From Thermophilibacter mediterraneus (GTDB lineage: Bacteria > Actinomycetota > Coriobacteriia > Coriobacteriales > Atopobiaceae), in NCBI RefSeq assembly GCF_900119385.1, contig NZ_FPKO01000008.1, forward strand, positions 350,382 through 414,381: a stretch of 64,000 nt of DNA. The letters are read 5' to 3'. Below, piece after piece: positions 52,586-61,660 of this stretch. Below the pieces are notes generated by a model. The model was not told where the DNA came from. It saw only the letters and a program-made list of their open reading frames with translations, and made no database searches. The stretch's first letter is position 1; each line of letters opens with the position of its first letter. Made by a program: the position numbers and the translations under genes.

Positions 52586-54133
52586 CTATCTCCTGCCCCT
52601 CGGGCCGCCGCGACGGTCGCGCAGCCGCTCCGACGCGCTCGGCCCGAGGTCGATCCTTCCGCGCTGCCCCCTGCCGGTCGTGCCGCGACCGGGCGCGCCC
52701 CTGCCTGACGAGCCGCGACCGGAGCGCCCGGAGCCGCCCTCCATGACGGTGAGGCCCCCTCTCGCGCCGCCGCGGGACCCGGCCGGCCCGCCGCTCCCCG
52801 CACGCCGGCCGACCGCGTCGTCGCGCCGGGGGCGCTGCGAGCGGGCGACGGGCTCCCCGACGAAGGAGAGCCCCGCGTCGTAGCCGCCCGGCTCGCCCGG
52901 CGCGACCTGCCACGAGCGGCGCATGCCGTCGTGCGAGGTCTCCGGCAGCCTCGAGTGGATCGAGACCGAGAGGATCAGCCCCACGAGCATGAGGCTCGCG
53001 ATGATCGACGAGCCGCCGTAGCTGATGAAGGGGATCGGCTTGCCCGAGAGCGGGAAGATCCCGAGCACGCCGCTGACGTTGAGCAGCATCTGGATGACCA
53101 CGAGCGAGGTGCACCCGGCCGCGAGCAGCCGCCCCGAGAGGTCCGGGGCGTAGCGCGCGATCTGCAGGCCCGCCCAGAGGAAGACCGCGAACCCCGCGAG
53201 CACCCCGAGCGTGCCGACCAGCCCGCACTCCTCGCCGATCACGGCGAAGATGAAGTCGTTGTGCGCCATGGGCAGGTAGGAGTACTTCTGGCGCGAGAAG
53301 CCCAGCCCAACGCCGAACAGCCCGCCCGACCCGAAGGCGTAGAAGCCCTGCAGGATCTGGTAGCCGCTGCGGAAGGGGTCGGACTCGGGGTCGAGCATCG
53401 TGAGCAGGCGCTGGCGCGAGTAGTCGTCCTTGAGCGAGAGCGCGAGAAACGCCGCCACCCCCAGGAACAGGACGATTCCCAGGTAGGCGCGCGGCACGCC
53501 CGCGAGGTAGCCCATCACGATGATCGTGAGGCCCAAGACGAGCGTCGAGCCCTTGTCGGGCTGGATGATGATGAGCAAAAGCGGCAGGCCCACGCCGGCC
53601 GCGAGGAGCTTGAGGAACCCCCACCAGTCGAGCGTGCCGCGCTCGAAGTAGCTCTCCGCCAGGTTGGCCGCCGTGAAGACGATGGTGATCTTGGCGAACT
53701 CCGACGGCTGCAGGTCGAAGAAGCCGAGGTTGATCCAGCGGGTGGCGCCCATGTCGTTGTCGGTGCCCGCCACGATGACGAGCGCGAGCAGCAGCGCCGT
53801 GACGATCCAGATGGGGACGAGGAAGCGCTGCACCCAGATGTGGTAGTCGAGCACGGCGAGCGCGAGGGCCGCCACGAGGCCCACCGCGAGGAACATGAGC
53901 TCGCGCTTGAGGTAGTAGGCGGCGTCACCCGTGTCCGCGAGCGCGGTCACCGACGAGGCCGAGTAGACCATGAGCACGCCGAAGGCGACGAGGATCCCCA
54001 CACAGAGCGCAAGGACGATCCGCGGGCGCATGAAGCGCTCGGGCACGCCGAGCACCGTGCGCTCGCCGCCCGCCCCCCTGTCGCGCCGCGCGGGGCGGCC
54101 CGCCACCGCCTGGGCTGCCTGACGGTACGCCAT
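52586..54133 (-). CDS. ftsW: Peptidoglycan glycosyltransferase FtsW
   Basis: A SEDS-family polymerase that polymerises lipid II at the septum with its class B PBP partner. The 515-residue chain has about ten membrane segments. They include YSASSVTALADTGDAAYYLKRELMF, the NLGFFDLQPSEFAKI motif, PDKGSTLVLG, FSRQKYSYLPMAHNDFIFAVIGEECGL and GKPIPFISYGGSSI. About 115 C-terminal residues form a basic Arg/Gly-repeat tail in the cytoplasm. The ATG at 54133 is three bases after the murD stop; a second Met at residue 35 is just before the first membrane segment. Confidence 0.95.
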   Translation of the reverse strand: MAYRQAAQAVAGRPARRDRGAGGERTVLGVPERFMRPRIVLALCVGILVAFGVLMVYSASSVTALADTGDAAYYLKRELMFLAVGLVAALALAVLDYHIWVQRFLVPIWIVTALLLALVIVAGTDNDMGATRWINLGFFDLQPSEFAKITIVFTAANLAESYFERGTLDWWGFLKLLAAGVGLPLLLIIIQPDKGSTLVLGLTIIVMGYLAGVPRAYLGIVLFLGVAAFLALSLKDDYSRQRLLTMLDPESDPFRSGYQILQGFYAFGSGGLFGVGLGFSRQKYSYLPMAHNDFIFAVIGEECGLVGTLGVLAGFAVFLWAGLQIARYAPDLSGRLLAAGCTSLVVIQMLLNVSGVLGIFPLSGKPIPFISYGGSSIIASLMLVGLILSVSIHSRLPETSHDGMRRSWQVAPGEPGGYDAGLSFVGEPVARSQRPRRDDAVGRRAGSGGPAGSRGGARGGLTVMEGGSGRSGRGSSGRGAPGRGTTGRGQRGRIDLGPSASERLRDRRGGPRGRR

Positions 54134-54136
54134 GGC

Positions 54137-55546
54137 CTAGGCCCCCTCGCCGGACAGCTCGCGCACGAGCCGCTTGAAGAGGCGGCCGCGCTCGGCCATG
54201 TTGGAGAACTCGTCGAAGGAGGAGCACGCCGGGGAGAGAAGGACCGTCTCGCCCGGGCGCGCCGACGCGACCGCCGCGTCGAAGGCCTCGCGCAGGTGGG
54301 GGGCGCGCAGGACGGCGAGCCCGGAGCCCGAGGCGGCGCGCGCGGCCTCGAGCGCCGCGGCGATGCGCTCGCCCGCCTCGCCGAAGCACACCGCGACGCG
54401 GCAGCGCGCGCAGACCGCGGACGCGAGCGACGAGAGGTCGGTCATCTTGTCGTGCCCGCCCAGCATGAGGACCACCGTCCCCGCGGGGAACGCCGTGAGG
54501 GCCTTCTCCACGGAGTCGGTGTTGGTGGCCTTGGAATCGTTCACGTAGCGCACGCCGCCGACCTCGCCGGCGGGCTCGATGCGGTGCTCGATGGGCGAGA
54601 AGGACCTCAGCCCGGAGCGGACGAGCTCGTCGGCGACGCCGAGCTCGAGGGCGCACGCGGCGGCCGCGAGGGCGTTCTCGGCGTTGTGCGTGCCGAAGAT
54701 CTTGAGCTCGGAGGCGTCGAGCAGGACGTGCTCCGCGCCGTCGAGGCGCACGACGAGCGTCCCCTCGCGCAGGAACGCCGCGCACGGGGAGCCGGGGTCG
54801 CCGGCCGTCGAGAGCCGGCAGACCCTGAGGCCGCGCTCCTCGCAGCGCCTGGCCGCGGCGCGGCACCAGTCGTCGTCGACGGAGACCACGGCGAGGTCGG
54901 CGGCGCCGAGGTTGGCGAGGGCGCGCTCCTTGGCGGCGGCGTACGCCTCCATGGTGTGGTGCCACTCGAGGTGGTCGGGGGTCACGTTGAGCAGGACGGC
55001 GACGCGCGGGTGGAAGCTCGTCGTCGCGGCGAGCTGGAAGCTCGAGAGCTCGGCCACGAGCCAGCCCCCCGCGGGGCGACCGGCGACGAGCTCGGTCGGC
55101 GGGGTGCCGATGTTGCCCACCGAGCTCGCCTCGAGCCCGCCCTCGCGCAGGAGGTGCGTGACGAGCGAGGTGGTGGTGGTCTTGCCGTTGGTGCCCGTCA
55201 CGGCGACCCAGCGCTCGGGGCTCTCGCGGAAGGCGAGCTCCACCTCGCCGACGAGCTCGCGGGAGCACGCCGCCGCCGAGCGCGCGAACGGGGCGTCGAG
55301 GGGGATGCCCGGCGACGTCACGGCGAGGTCGAACGAGCCGCTCACCTCCTCGGTCCCGGTGACCACGCGCACGCCCGCGGCCTCGAGCGCGCGGGTGCGC
55401 TCGCCCTCGGCCGAGGACGCGCCCCCGTAGAGCGTCACGGACCGCACGCGACCGGGCGCCAGGGACGCGAGGTAGCGCGCCGCGGCCTCCCCGGTGCGCC
55501 CGAGGCCGAGGACGACGACGTCGCCGAGCAGCCGAGCGGATGACAT
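54137..55546 (-). CDS. murD: UDP-N-acetylmuramoylalanine-D-glutamate ligase
   Basis: Adds D-Glu to UDP-MurNAc-L-Ala. The 469-residue Mur ligase has VVVLGLGRTGEAAARYL, VAVTGTNGKTTTTSLVTHLL, NVTPDHLEWHHTMEAYAAAK, the HNAENALAAAACA region, YVNDSKATNTDSVEKAL and the LSPACSSFDEFSNMAERG end. Two ATGs, at 55546 and 55564, each follow a GGGGGA(A/G)A-AAGAAC leader; the nearer one matches family N-termini. It lies between mraY and ftsW. The DNA between the alternative starts looks like a short duplication of AAGAACATG. Confidence 0.95.
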   Translation of the reverse strand: MSSARLLGDVVVLGLGRTGEAAARYLASLAPGRVRSVTLYGGASSAEGERTRALEAAGVRVVTGTEEVSGSFDLAVTSPGIPLDAPFARSAAACSRELVGEVELAFRESPERWVAVTGTNGKTTTTSLVTHLLREGGLEASSVGNIGTPPTELVAGRPAGGWLVAELSSFQLAATTSFHPRVAVLLNVTPDHLEWHHTMEAYAAAKERALANLGAADLAVVSVDDDWCRAAARRCEERGLRVCRLSTAGDPGSPCAAFLREGTLVVRLDGAEHVLLDASELKIFGTHNAENALAAAACALELGVADELVRSGLRSFSPIEHRIEPAGEVGGVRYVNDSKATNTDSVEKALTAFPAGTVVLMLGGHDKMTDLSSLASAVCARCRVAVCFGEAGERIAAALEAARAASGSGLAVLRAPHLREAFDAAVASARPGETVLLSPACSSFDEFSNMAERGRLFKRLVRELSGEGA

Positions 55547-55592
55547 GTTCTTCTCCCCCGCCATGTTCTTTCCCCCCAATGCGGACGTGCGG

Positions 55593-56624
55593 CTAGCCGA
55601 GCTGGAAGTAGAGCGCGAACCCGAGCGCGGCGAAGGCCGCCGAGATGATCCAGAAGCGGATGACGACCTTGTTCTCGGCCCAGCCGATCTTCTCGAAGCT
55701 GTGGTGGATCGGCGTCATGGGGAAGACGCGCCTCCCGGTGAGCTTGAAGCTCGCCACCTGGATGATGACCGAGAGGGCCTCGCAGATGAACAGGCCGCCC
55801 ATGATGAGCGAGGTGACCTCGGTCTTGGTGAGGACGGCGAGCGCCGCGAAGGCGGCGCCGAGCGCGAGCGAGCCGGTGTCGCCCATGAAGATCGAGGCGG
55901 GGTAGCAGTTGTGCCAGAGGAACCCCACGCACGCGCCCGCGATCGAGGCGGCGAAGATCGCGAGGTTGACCTCCTCGTAGCGGAAGGCGACCATCGCCAT
56001 CGCGAGCATGACGACCATCGAGCAGCCGCCCGCGAGGCCGTCGAGGCCGTCGGTGAGGTTGACGGCGTTGGAGAGGCCCGCCATGAGCAGGAAGACGAAG
56101 AAGAGGTAGAGCCACGGCACCTCGACGGTGACGCCGCCGAGCTCGAGGGTCGTGGTGAGCACCCCGAGGTCGACAGAGAGGCCGCCGGGGAAGCGCACCT
56201 CGGCGGGCACGCCGCAGGCGTTGACCGCCACGAGGCAGAACGCCACCGAGATCAGGATGAGGCCCGCCATCTTCTGGGAGGGCGTGAGGCCGAGCGAGCG
56301 CCCGTGCGCCACGGACTCGATGTCGTCGAGCAGGCCGAGCGAGCCGGTGACGAGCGTGACGACGACGGCGGCCGTGAGCCCGGCCGTCCACTCGGCGAGA
56401 AGGGCCGTGGTCACGAGGACGCCCACGAGCATGACGATGCCCCCCATGGTGGGGGTCCCCTGCTTGACGAGGTGGCGCTGCGGCCCGTCGGCGCGGACCT
56501 GCTGGCCCACCCCCTCGTGGCGCATGAGGCGGATGAAGGGGGCGGTGAGCAGGCCGGTCACGATCGCGGCGAGGCCCACGGCGAGAAACACCTGGTAGGT
56601 GGGATATGCGGGGTTTCCGATCAT
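55593..56624 (-). CDS. mraY: Phospho-N-acetylmuramoyl-pentapeptide transferase
   Basis: Joins UDP-MurNAc-pentapeptide to undecaprenyl phosphate, forming lipid I. The 343-residue protein has ten membrane segments and the conserved HLVKQGTPTMGGI and LLDDIESV (Asp pair). NLTDGLDGLAGG, WHNCYPASIFMGDTGSLALGAA and the FPMTPIHHSFEKIGW histidine motif are also present. The ATG at 56624 overlaps the murF stop (ATGA), as in most clusters. Confidence 0.97.
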   Translation of the reverse strand: MIGNPAYPTYQVFLAVGLAAIVTGLLTAPFIRLMRHEGVGQQVRADGPQRHLVKQGTPTMGGIVMLVGVLVTTALLAEWTAGLTAAVVVTLVTGSLGLLDDIESVAHGRSLGLTPSQKMAGLILISVAFCLVAVNACGVPAEVRFPGGLSVDLGVLTTTLELGGVTVEVPWLYLFFVFLLMAGLSNAVNLTDGLDGLAGGCSMVVMLAMAMVAFRYEEVNLAIFAASIAGACVGFLWHNCYPASIFMGDTGSLALGAAFAALAVLTKTEVTSLIMGGLFICEALSVIIQVASFKLTGRRVFPMTPIHHSFEKIGWAENKVVIRFWIISAAFAALGFALYFQLG

Positions 56625-58060
56625 CGCTGGAGCACTCCCCTCACGAAGCCGTCGAGCCCGGCGGCGCGACTTGCCTTGACGAGCACGAGGTCGCCCGCGC
56701 CGAGCACGGGCGCGATGACGCGCACCGCGTCCTCGACGGTGGCGAGCCGCTCGACGCGGTCCTCCGAGAGGCCCATCGTGCGCGCCGCCTCGGCCATGGC
56801 GTCGGCGAGCTCCCCGCCGATGAGGACGAGCAGGTCGACGCCCTTGGCGGCGGCGTAGGCGCCCACGTACCCGTGCAGGCGCACCGCCTCCCCCCCGAGC
56901 TCGCCCATCTCGCCGAGGACCGCGACGCGGCGTCCCGGGCAGGCCATCTGGGCGAGCACGTCGAGCGAGGAGGCCATCGACGCGGGGGCGGCGTTGTAGG
57001 AGTCGTCGATCACGCGCGCGCCGCAGGGCGCCTCGCGCACGTCGAGCCGCATGCTCGTCGCCGTCATGGCGGCGACGGCGTCGAGGGCGGCGTCGCGGTC
57101 GAGCCCGGCGCGCCAGACGAGCGCCACGGCGAGCAGCAGGTCGTCGACGGCGGCGCGGCCCGGGACGCTCAGCGTGACCTCGCGCGACCAGCCGTCCGAG
57201 CACAGGACGCGCGCGGTCGGGCGACCCTCGTCGTCGAGGGAGACGGACTCCGCGCGGACGGCGTCTGCGGGCGCGGCGCCCACGCGCACGACCTCGACCC
57301 CGGCGGGGCGGGCGAAGCCCTCCTCGATGAAGGGCGTGTAGTCGCACGAGCTCGTGAGCGCGAGCGTCCGCGGGAGCTCGCCGAGGGCGCGCATGCCCGA
57401 GACGATCTCCGCCTTGGCGCGCGCGATGTTCTCGCGGCTCCCGAGGATGCCGATGTGGCTCGTCCCCACGTTGGTGATGGCGGCGAGCGCGGGCTGGCAG
57501 GCGGCCGCGAGGCGCTCGATCTCGTGCGGGTGGTTCATGCCGAGCTCGCAGACGAGCACCTCGGTGTCGTCCGGCGCCGAGAGCACCGTGAGCGGGCCGC
57601 CGATGAGGTTGTTGAGGTTGCCGCGCGTGGCGTGGCAGCGGCGCTGCGACCCGAAGGCGGCGGCGAGCATCTCCTTGGTCGTGGTCTTGCCCACGGACCC
57701 GGTCACCGCGACGACGAGCCAGTCGGGGTGCGCCTCGCGCCAGGCCCGCGCCAGGCGCAGCAGGAACTCCTCGCAGTCGTCCCCCTCGGCGCGGAGCACC
57801 GCGCACCCGCACTCGCGGGCCTCGGCGAGGGCCTCGGGGGCGGGCTCCGCCGACGCCACCACCGCGGCGGCGCCGAGCCGCGCGGCGGCGCCGAGGTAGG
57901 CGTTGCCGTCGACGCGCTCGCCGGCGAAGGCCACGAAGAGGCCGCCGGGCGCCGCGAGGCGCGAGTCTATGACGACCTCGCCGGCGACGTCGACGGAGCC
58001 CGGCAGGAGCACCTCCGCGCCCGTCGCGCGCGCGACATCGTCGACTGACATGTGAATCAT
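56621..58060 (-). CDS. murF: UDP-N-acetylmuramoyl-tripeptide-D-alanyl-D-alanine ligase
   Basis: Adds D-Ala-D-Ala to the UDP-MurNAc-tripeptide. The 479-residue Mur ligase has the N-terminal DSRLAAPGGLFVAFAGERVDGN, VAVTGSVGKTTTKEML and ATRGNLNNLIGGPLTVL. ELGMNHPHEIERLAAACQP and VIDDSYNAAPASMASSLDVL follow. The start is ATG at 58060; a second ATG nine bases later is possible. murE, which should act before it, is not in this cluster and must be elsewhere. It lies between ftsI and mraY. Confidence 0.96.
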   Translation of the reverse strand: MIHMSVDDVARATGAEVLLPGSVDVAGEVVIDSRLAAPGGLFVAFAGERVDGNAYLGAAARLGAAAVVASAEPAPEALAEARECGCAVLRAEGDDCEEFLLRLARAWREAHPDWLVVAVTGSVGKTTTKEMLAAAFGSQRRCHATRGNLNNLIGGPLTVLSAPDDTEVLVCELGMNHPHEIERLAAACQPALAAITNVGTSHIGILGSRENIARAKAEIVSGMRALGELPRTLALTSSCDYTPFIEEGFARPAGVEVVRVGAAPADAVRAESVSLDDEGRPTARVLCSDGWSREVTLSVPGRAAVDDLLLAVALVWRAGLDRDAALDAVAAMTATSMRLDVREAPCGARVIDDSYNAAPASMASSLDVLAQMACPGRRVAVLGEMGELGGEAVRLHGYVGAYAAAKGVDLLVLIGGELADAMAEAARTMGLSEDRVERLATVEDAVRVIAPVLGAGDLVLVKASRAAGLDGFVRGVLQR

Positions 58061-58147
58061 CGTCCGACCTTTCGCTCTTGGGCGCCGGGGCGCCCGGGTG
58101 GTTACGGCTCGGGGCGCCGGGGCGCCCGCGGGGCCCCTGGGCGCCCC

Positions 58148-60001
58148 CTACGACGTCGGCGAGACGCCGAGGATGGTCACCGCCTGGGACATGACGTCGT
58201 GGAACACGTTGGCCGCGGACTGCGACGCGAGGTGGGGGATGTGGTTGAGGCCCACGTAGACGAGGACCTCCGGCTCGTCCGCGTTGGCGAAGCCGCACAG
58301 GGAGGCCACGAAGGACCCCTCGAGGTAGCCCCCCTCCTCGGAGGCCTGCTCGCCCGTGCCGGTCTTGCCCGCGATGTCGTACCCCTCGATCTGGGCGTTG
58401 CGCCCCGTGCCCTCGGCCACGACCGTCCTCATGATGTCGACCTCCTGCGCGGCTGTCTCGGCGGAGATGATCCTGTCCCCCGCGGGCCAGTCCACCTCCT
58501 CCCCGCCCCTTGTCACGAGGAAGTGGGGCGTGGTGGGGACGCCGCCGTTTGCGACGGCGCCGTAGGCGCGCACGATCTGGACCATGGGGATGGCGAGCGC
58601 CTGGCCGAAGGCCATCGAGCCCGCCGTGGACCCGTCGTACTCGGCGAGGGTCTTGACGAGGCCCGACGCCTCCCCCGGGTAGTCGATGCCGGTGACGTGC
58701 CCGATGCCGAAGCGATCGACCCCCTCCGCGAAGGCCTCGGGGCCGATCACCTCGCTCACGAGCATGGCCATGGCGGCGTTCGAGGAGCGCCGCATCATCT
58801 CGCGCACGGTCATGTCCATGGTGTAGTCGCGCGCGTCGTCGTCGGTCACGTAGTCGTCGCCGACCTTGTACGCGGCGGGCACGGAGTAGCTCGTCTCGGG
58901 GCCGTAGAGCCCGCGGTCGAGCCCTATCGAGGTCGTGATGACCTTGAAGACCGAGCCGGGCTCGAAGGAGCTCGACACGAGCTTGAGGTTGAGGGCCGCG
59001 GAGTCACTCAGGTCGTCGAAGTCCGCGAGCGGGGTCGAGCACGCCGCGAGGACCTCGCCCGTCGTCGGGTCGGTGACCATGACGGAGCCGGATTCGGCCT
59101 CGTAGGTGTCGACCGCGGCCTCGATGATGGACTCGCACGCCTGCTGGAGGTCCACGTCGAGCGAGATCACGATGTCGGTGCCGTTGACGGCCTCGGTCAC
59201 CTGCGAGGCGCCGCCCGCGATGGGCGTGCCGGTGAGGCCCGTCTCGACGATCATCTCGCCGTCGGTGCCCGTGAGCAGGTCGTTGTACTGGTACTCGAGG
59301 CCCGTGGTGCCCACGCCGTCGGCGTTCACGAAGCCGAGCACCTGCTGGCCCACCGCCCCGTACGGGTAGGTGCGCTTGGTGTCGGCGAGGAAGTAGACCC
59401 CCGTGAGCTCATCCTCGTCGAGCGAGGAGGAGAGCGCGTCGGCGACGTCCTGGTCGACCTGGCGCCTGAGGTAGACGAACGTGGTGTCGGGGGTGGTGAG
59501 CAGGTCCATGTAGTCCTGCTTGTCCCCGCCGAGCGCGTCGACGAGCAGGTCGGCGACGCCCGAGGGGTCGGAGACCTCCTCGGGGTTGCAGTAGATGGTC
59601 TCGCACTCCTCGCTCATGGCGAGGACGTTGCCGTTGCGGTCGTAGATGGTGCCGCGGCGCGCGTGGAGCGGGATCGTGTTGGTGCGCTGCTCCTCGGCGC
59701 GCTTGGCGAGCCGCGGGGCGTCGACGACCTGGAGCCACCCCAGGCGCAGCGCCACGATCCCGAAGAGGGCGAGAAAGACCCTGCGCGTCACGGACAGTCC
59801 GCGGTCCGAGCCGCCGCCCCCCGACCCCCCGGGGCGCGACGCTCGAACACGGTACCGCGCACGAGAGGCCTCGTCGTACGAGGCCTCCGGTCGCTCGCGC
59901 CGCACGGGGCGGCTCTGTCTGTCTCTCGTTCTCACGCTAGCAAGTCTAGCCGAGGTCCGCCTGCGCGCCCGCCTCTTCCGCGCCCTGCGCAGCATCACCA
60001 T
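58148..60001 (-). CDS. ftsI: Class B penicillin-binding protein, FtsI/PBP3 type
   Basis: A septal transpeptidase. The 617-residue chain has a basic cytoplasmic N-terminus of about 70 residues, one membrane segment (about 74-90), a dimerisation domain starting RRGTIYDRNGNVLA, and a transpeptidase domain. The transpeptidase domain holds SVFK at 350-353 (active Ser350), SSN at 406-408 and KTGT at 546-549. The start at 60001 overlaps ftsL by 56 bases, an unusually long overlap that rests on the ATG with the basic leader; a later start is possible. No PASTA domains are present. Confidence 0.95.
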   Translation of the reverse strand: MVMLRRARKRRARRRTSARLASVRTRDRQSRPVRRERPEASYDEASRARYRVRASRPGGSGGGGSDRGLSVTRRVFLALFGIVALRLGWLQVVDAPRLAKRAEEQRTNTIPLHARRGTIYDRNGNVLAMSEECETIYCNPEEVSDPSGVADLLVDALGGDKQDYMDLLTTPDTTFVYLRRQVDQDVADALSSSLDEDELTGVYFLADTKRTYPYGAVGQQVLGFVNADGVGTTGLEYQYNDLLTGTDGEMIVETGLTGTPIAGGASQVTEAVNGTDIVISLDVDLQQACESIIEAAVDTYEAESGSVMVTDPTTGEVLAACSTPLADFDDLSDSAALNLKLVSSSFEPGSVFKVITTSIGLDRGLYGPETSYSVPAAYKVGDDYVTDDDARDYTMDMTVREMMRRSSNAAMAMLVSEVIGPEAFAEGVDRFGIGHVTGIDYPGEASGLVKTLAEYDGSTAGSMAFGQALAIPMVQIVRAYGAVANGGVPTTPHFLVTRGGEEVDWPAGDRIISAETAAQEVDIMRTVVAEGTGRNAQIEGYDIAGKTGTGEQASEEGGYLEGSFVASLCGFANADEPEVLVYVGLNHIPHLASQSAANVFHDVMSQAVTILGVSPTS

Positions 60002-60440
60002 CTGACGTCGCCGCCGAGGCGTCGTCGCCCTGGGAGAGCGAGACCGTCACGTGGTCGCTCGGCAGCACCATGCCGTAGTTCTGGGTCGCGATGCGGCTGA
60101 TGCGCGCGTTGCTCGAGAGCACGGACCGCTCGATGCGGAGGTCCGAGCTCAGCTTCTCGGCCTCCTCGATCTGCGTCGTGAGGTCGGAGTTGGTCTGGAG
60201 CACGGCGACGGTCGCCGCGGAGAGCGCCACGCGGGCGAGGCCGAGGACGAAGAGGAAGAGCGCGACCGCCGCGACCGTGCGCGCGCGGGCGAGGAACTCG
60301 TGGGAGACGCCCCGGCGCGCCTGGGCGTCGAGGCCGCCGCCCGAGACGACCTCGAACGACGTCGCGGGACGCTCGTACGGGCGCTCCAGCTCCCGCTCGG
60401 CCGCCCTCATGCTGTATGCCTCAGATCCCTGGTACCTCAT
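59946..60440 (-). CDS. ftsL: FtsL-like divisome protein
   Basis: A 164-residue bitopic protein. The cytoplasmic part is about 50 residues, followed by one membrane segment (TVAAVALFLFVLGLARVAL, about 55-73), a leucine-zipper-like coil (TTQIEEAEKLSSDLRIERSVLSS), the short IATQNYGMVLPS end typical of FtsL, and an acidic tail. It overlaps ftsI and follows rsmH, the standard FtsL position. The sequence family is poorly conserved, so the call rests on topology and position. The ATG at 60440 follows GAGGAAAG. Confidence 0.85.
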   Translation of the reverse strand: MRYQGSEAYSMRAAERELERPYERPATSFEVVSGGGLDAQARRGVSHEFLARARTVAAVALFLFVLGLARVALSAATVAVLQTNSDLTTQIEEAEKLSSDLRIERSVLSSNARISRIATQNYGMVLPSDHVTVSLSQGDDASAATSDGDAAQGAEEAGAQADLG

Positions 60441-60680
60441 GCATCTTTCCTCGGTTGCGCGCGACTCATGCCGCTAGGTGAGCACATCATGGCAGGTACG
60501 CTGGGGACTTGAGGGTTACTTGATACTTCCCCTCGAGTAGAGCTTGAGCGTCCTTAAGAGTTACTTCAGAGTAGGTTGACGGTACGTTTAGTCTTCGTTG
60601 GTAGTGCGTTTGAGCTGCGATCTTCGTGCGTTGGTGGTGCGATTCTATGTAGACGGCGGATGCCGGCTACCCCCTGTTGC
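60441..60680 (-). promoter_or_regulatory. AT-richer gap between rsmH and ftsL
   Basis: 240 bases inside an otherwise compact operon. On the minus strand there is an imperfect direct repeat (CGCACCACCAACG and CGCACTACCAACG) and the decamer ACCCTCAAGT (60507-60516), which also lies upstream of ftsZ. It may hold a second promoter for ftsL-ftsI-murF or a regulatory leader. No reading frame with a ribosome-binding site was seen. Confidence 0.45.
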
Positions 60681-61643
60681 TCATCCGGTGGCGTCGAGCT
60701 TGACCGCCACGCGCATGAGGGCGCTCCGCGACCGCGGGTTGGTCGCGACCTCCTCCTCGGAGGCGACGAGCGGCTTTCTGGTCCTGACCCTGAGCACCGG
60801 CACGTGACCGCAGACGCACACCGGGAGGTCCGGCGGGCAGGTGCACCCCTGGGACAGCTCCGAGAAGACGTGCTTCACGATGCGGTCCTCGAGCGAGTGG
60901 TAGGAGATGACGCAGATCCTCCCGCCCGGGTTCGCCCAGCGAGCCGCGGCGCGCAGGCCGCGATCGAGGACGTCGAGCTCGTGGTTGACCTCGATGCGCA
61001 GCGCCTGGAAGGTCCGACGGGCCGGGTGCCCGCCCGTCCTTCTCGCCGCTGCGGGGATCGCAGCCTTGACGACGTCGACGAGCTGCAGGGTCGTCTCGAT
61101 CGGCGCCTTGGCGCGGGTCTCGACGATGCGCCGGGCGATGCGCGACGCAAAGCGCTCGTCCCCGTAGACGCGAAGGATTCGGGCGAGGTCTGCTTCGTTG
61201 TAGGTGTTCACGACCTCAGCTGCGGTTAGGGTGTGGTTGCCCGAATTCATGCGCATGTCGAGCGGGGCGTCCTCGTGATACGAGAACCCGCGCTCCGGGA
61301 TGTCAAGCTGCGGCGACGAGACGCCGAGGTCGAACAGGAAGCAGTCGACCCCGGGTACCTCAGCCTCGACGAGCAGGTCGTCGAGGTCGCCGAAGTTCCC
61401 CTTGAGGGGCTTGACGCTCGCCTCGGGCACCTCGCGGGAGAGGCGCTCCGTCGCGGCCGCGAGGGCCATGTCGTCCTGGTCGATCCCAAGCGACAGGCCG
61501 TCCGGGGCCACGCGGCGCGCAAGCTCGACGGAGTGTCCCGCACCACCGAGGGTGCAGTCGCACACCACCTCCCCCGGCTGGGGGTCGAGCTCGGCGAGGA
61601 CCTCGGCGAGCATCACGGGTACGTGCCGATATTCTGCTGTCAT
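60681..61643 (-). CDS. rsmH: 16S rRNA (cytosine-1402-N4)-methyltransferase
   Basis: N4-methylates C1402 of 16S rRNA. The 320-residue enzyme begins RHVPVMLAEVLAEL, then has the SAM-binding VVCDCTLGGAGHSVEL, LFDLGVSSPQLDIPERGFSYHEDAPLDMRM and FQALRIEVNHEL. It ends with the RICVISYHSLEDRIVKHVF motif and a zinc-ribbon-like CTCPPDLPVCVCGH region. The ATG at 61643 follows a GGGGTGGGG stretch, 17 bases after mraZ. Its place directly after mraZ is nearly universal. Confidence 0.97.
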   Translation of the reverse strand: MTAEYRHVPVMLAEVLAELDPQPGEVVCDCTLGGAGHSVELARRVAPDGLSLGIDQDDMALAAATERLSREVPEASVKPLKGNFGDLDDLLVEAEVPGVDCFLFDLGVSSPQLDIPERGFSYHEDAPLDMRMNSGNHTLTAAEVVNTYNEADLARILRVYGDERFASRIARRIVETRAKAPIETTLQLVDVVKAAIPAAARRTGGHPARRTFQALRIEVNHELDVLDRGLRAAARWANPGGRICVISYHSLEDRIVKHVFSELSQGCTCPPDLPVCVCGHVPVLRVRTRKPLVASEEEVATNPRSRSALMRVAVKLDATG

Positions 61644-61660
61644 GGACCCCACCCCCTTCG

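Noticed and set aside
60441-60680. Small gene between rsmH and ftsL
   Set aside because: No frame with a start, Shine-Dalgarno site and sensible composition was found. The direct repeats point to regulatory DNA instead.
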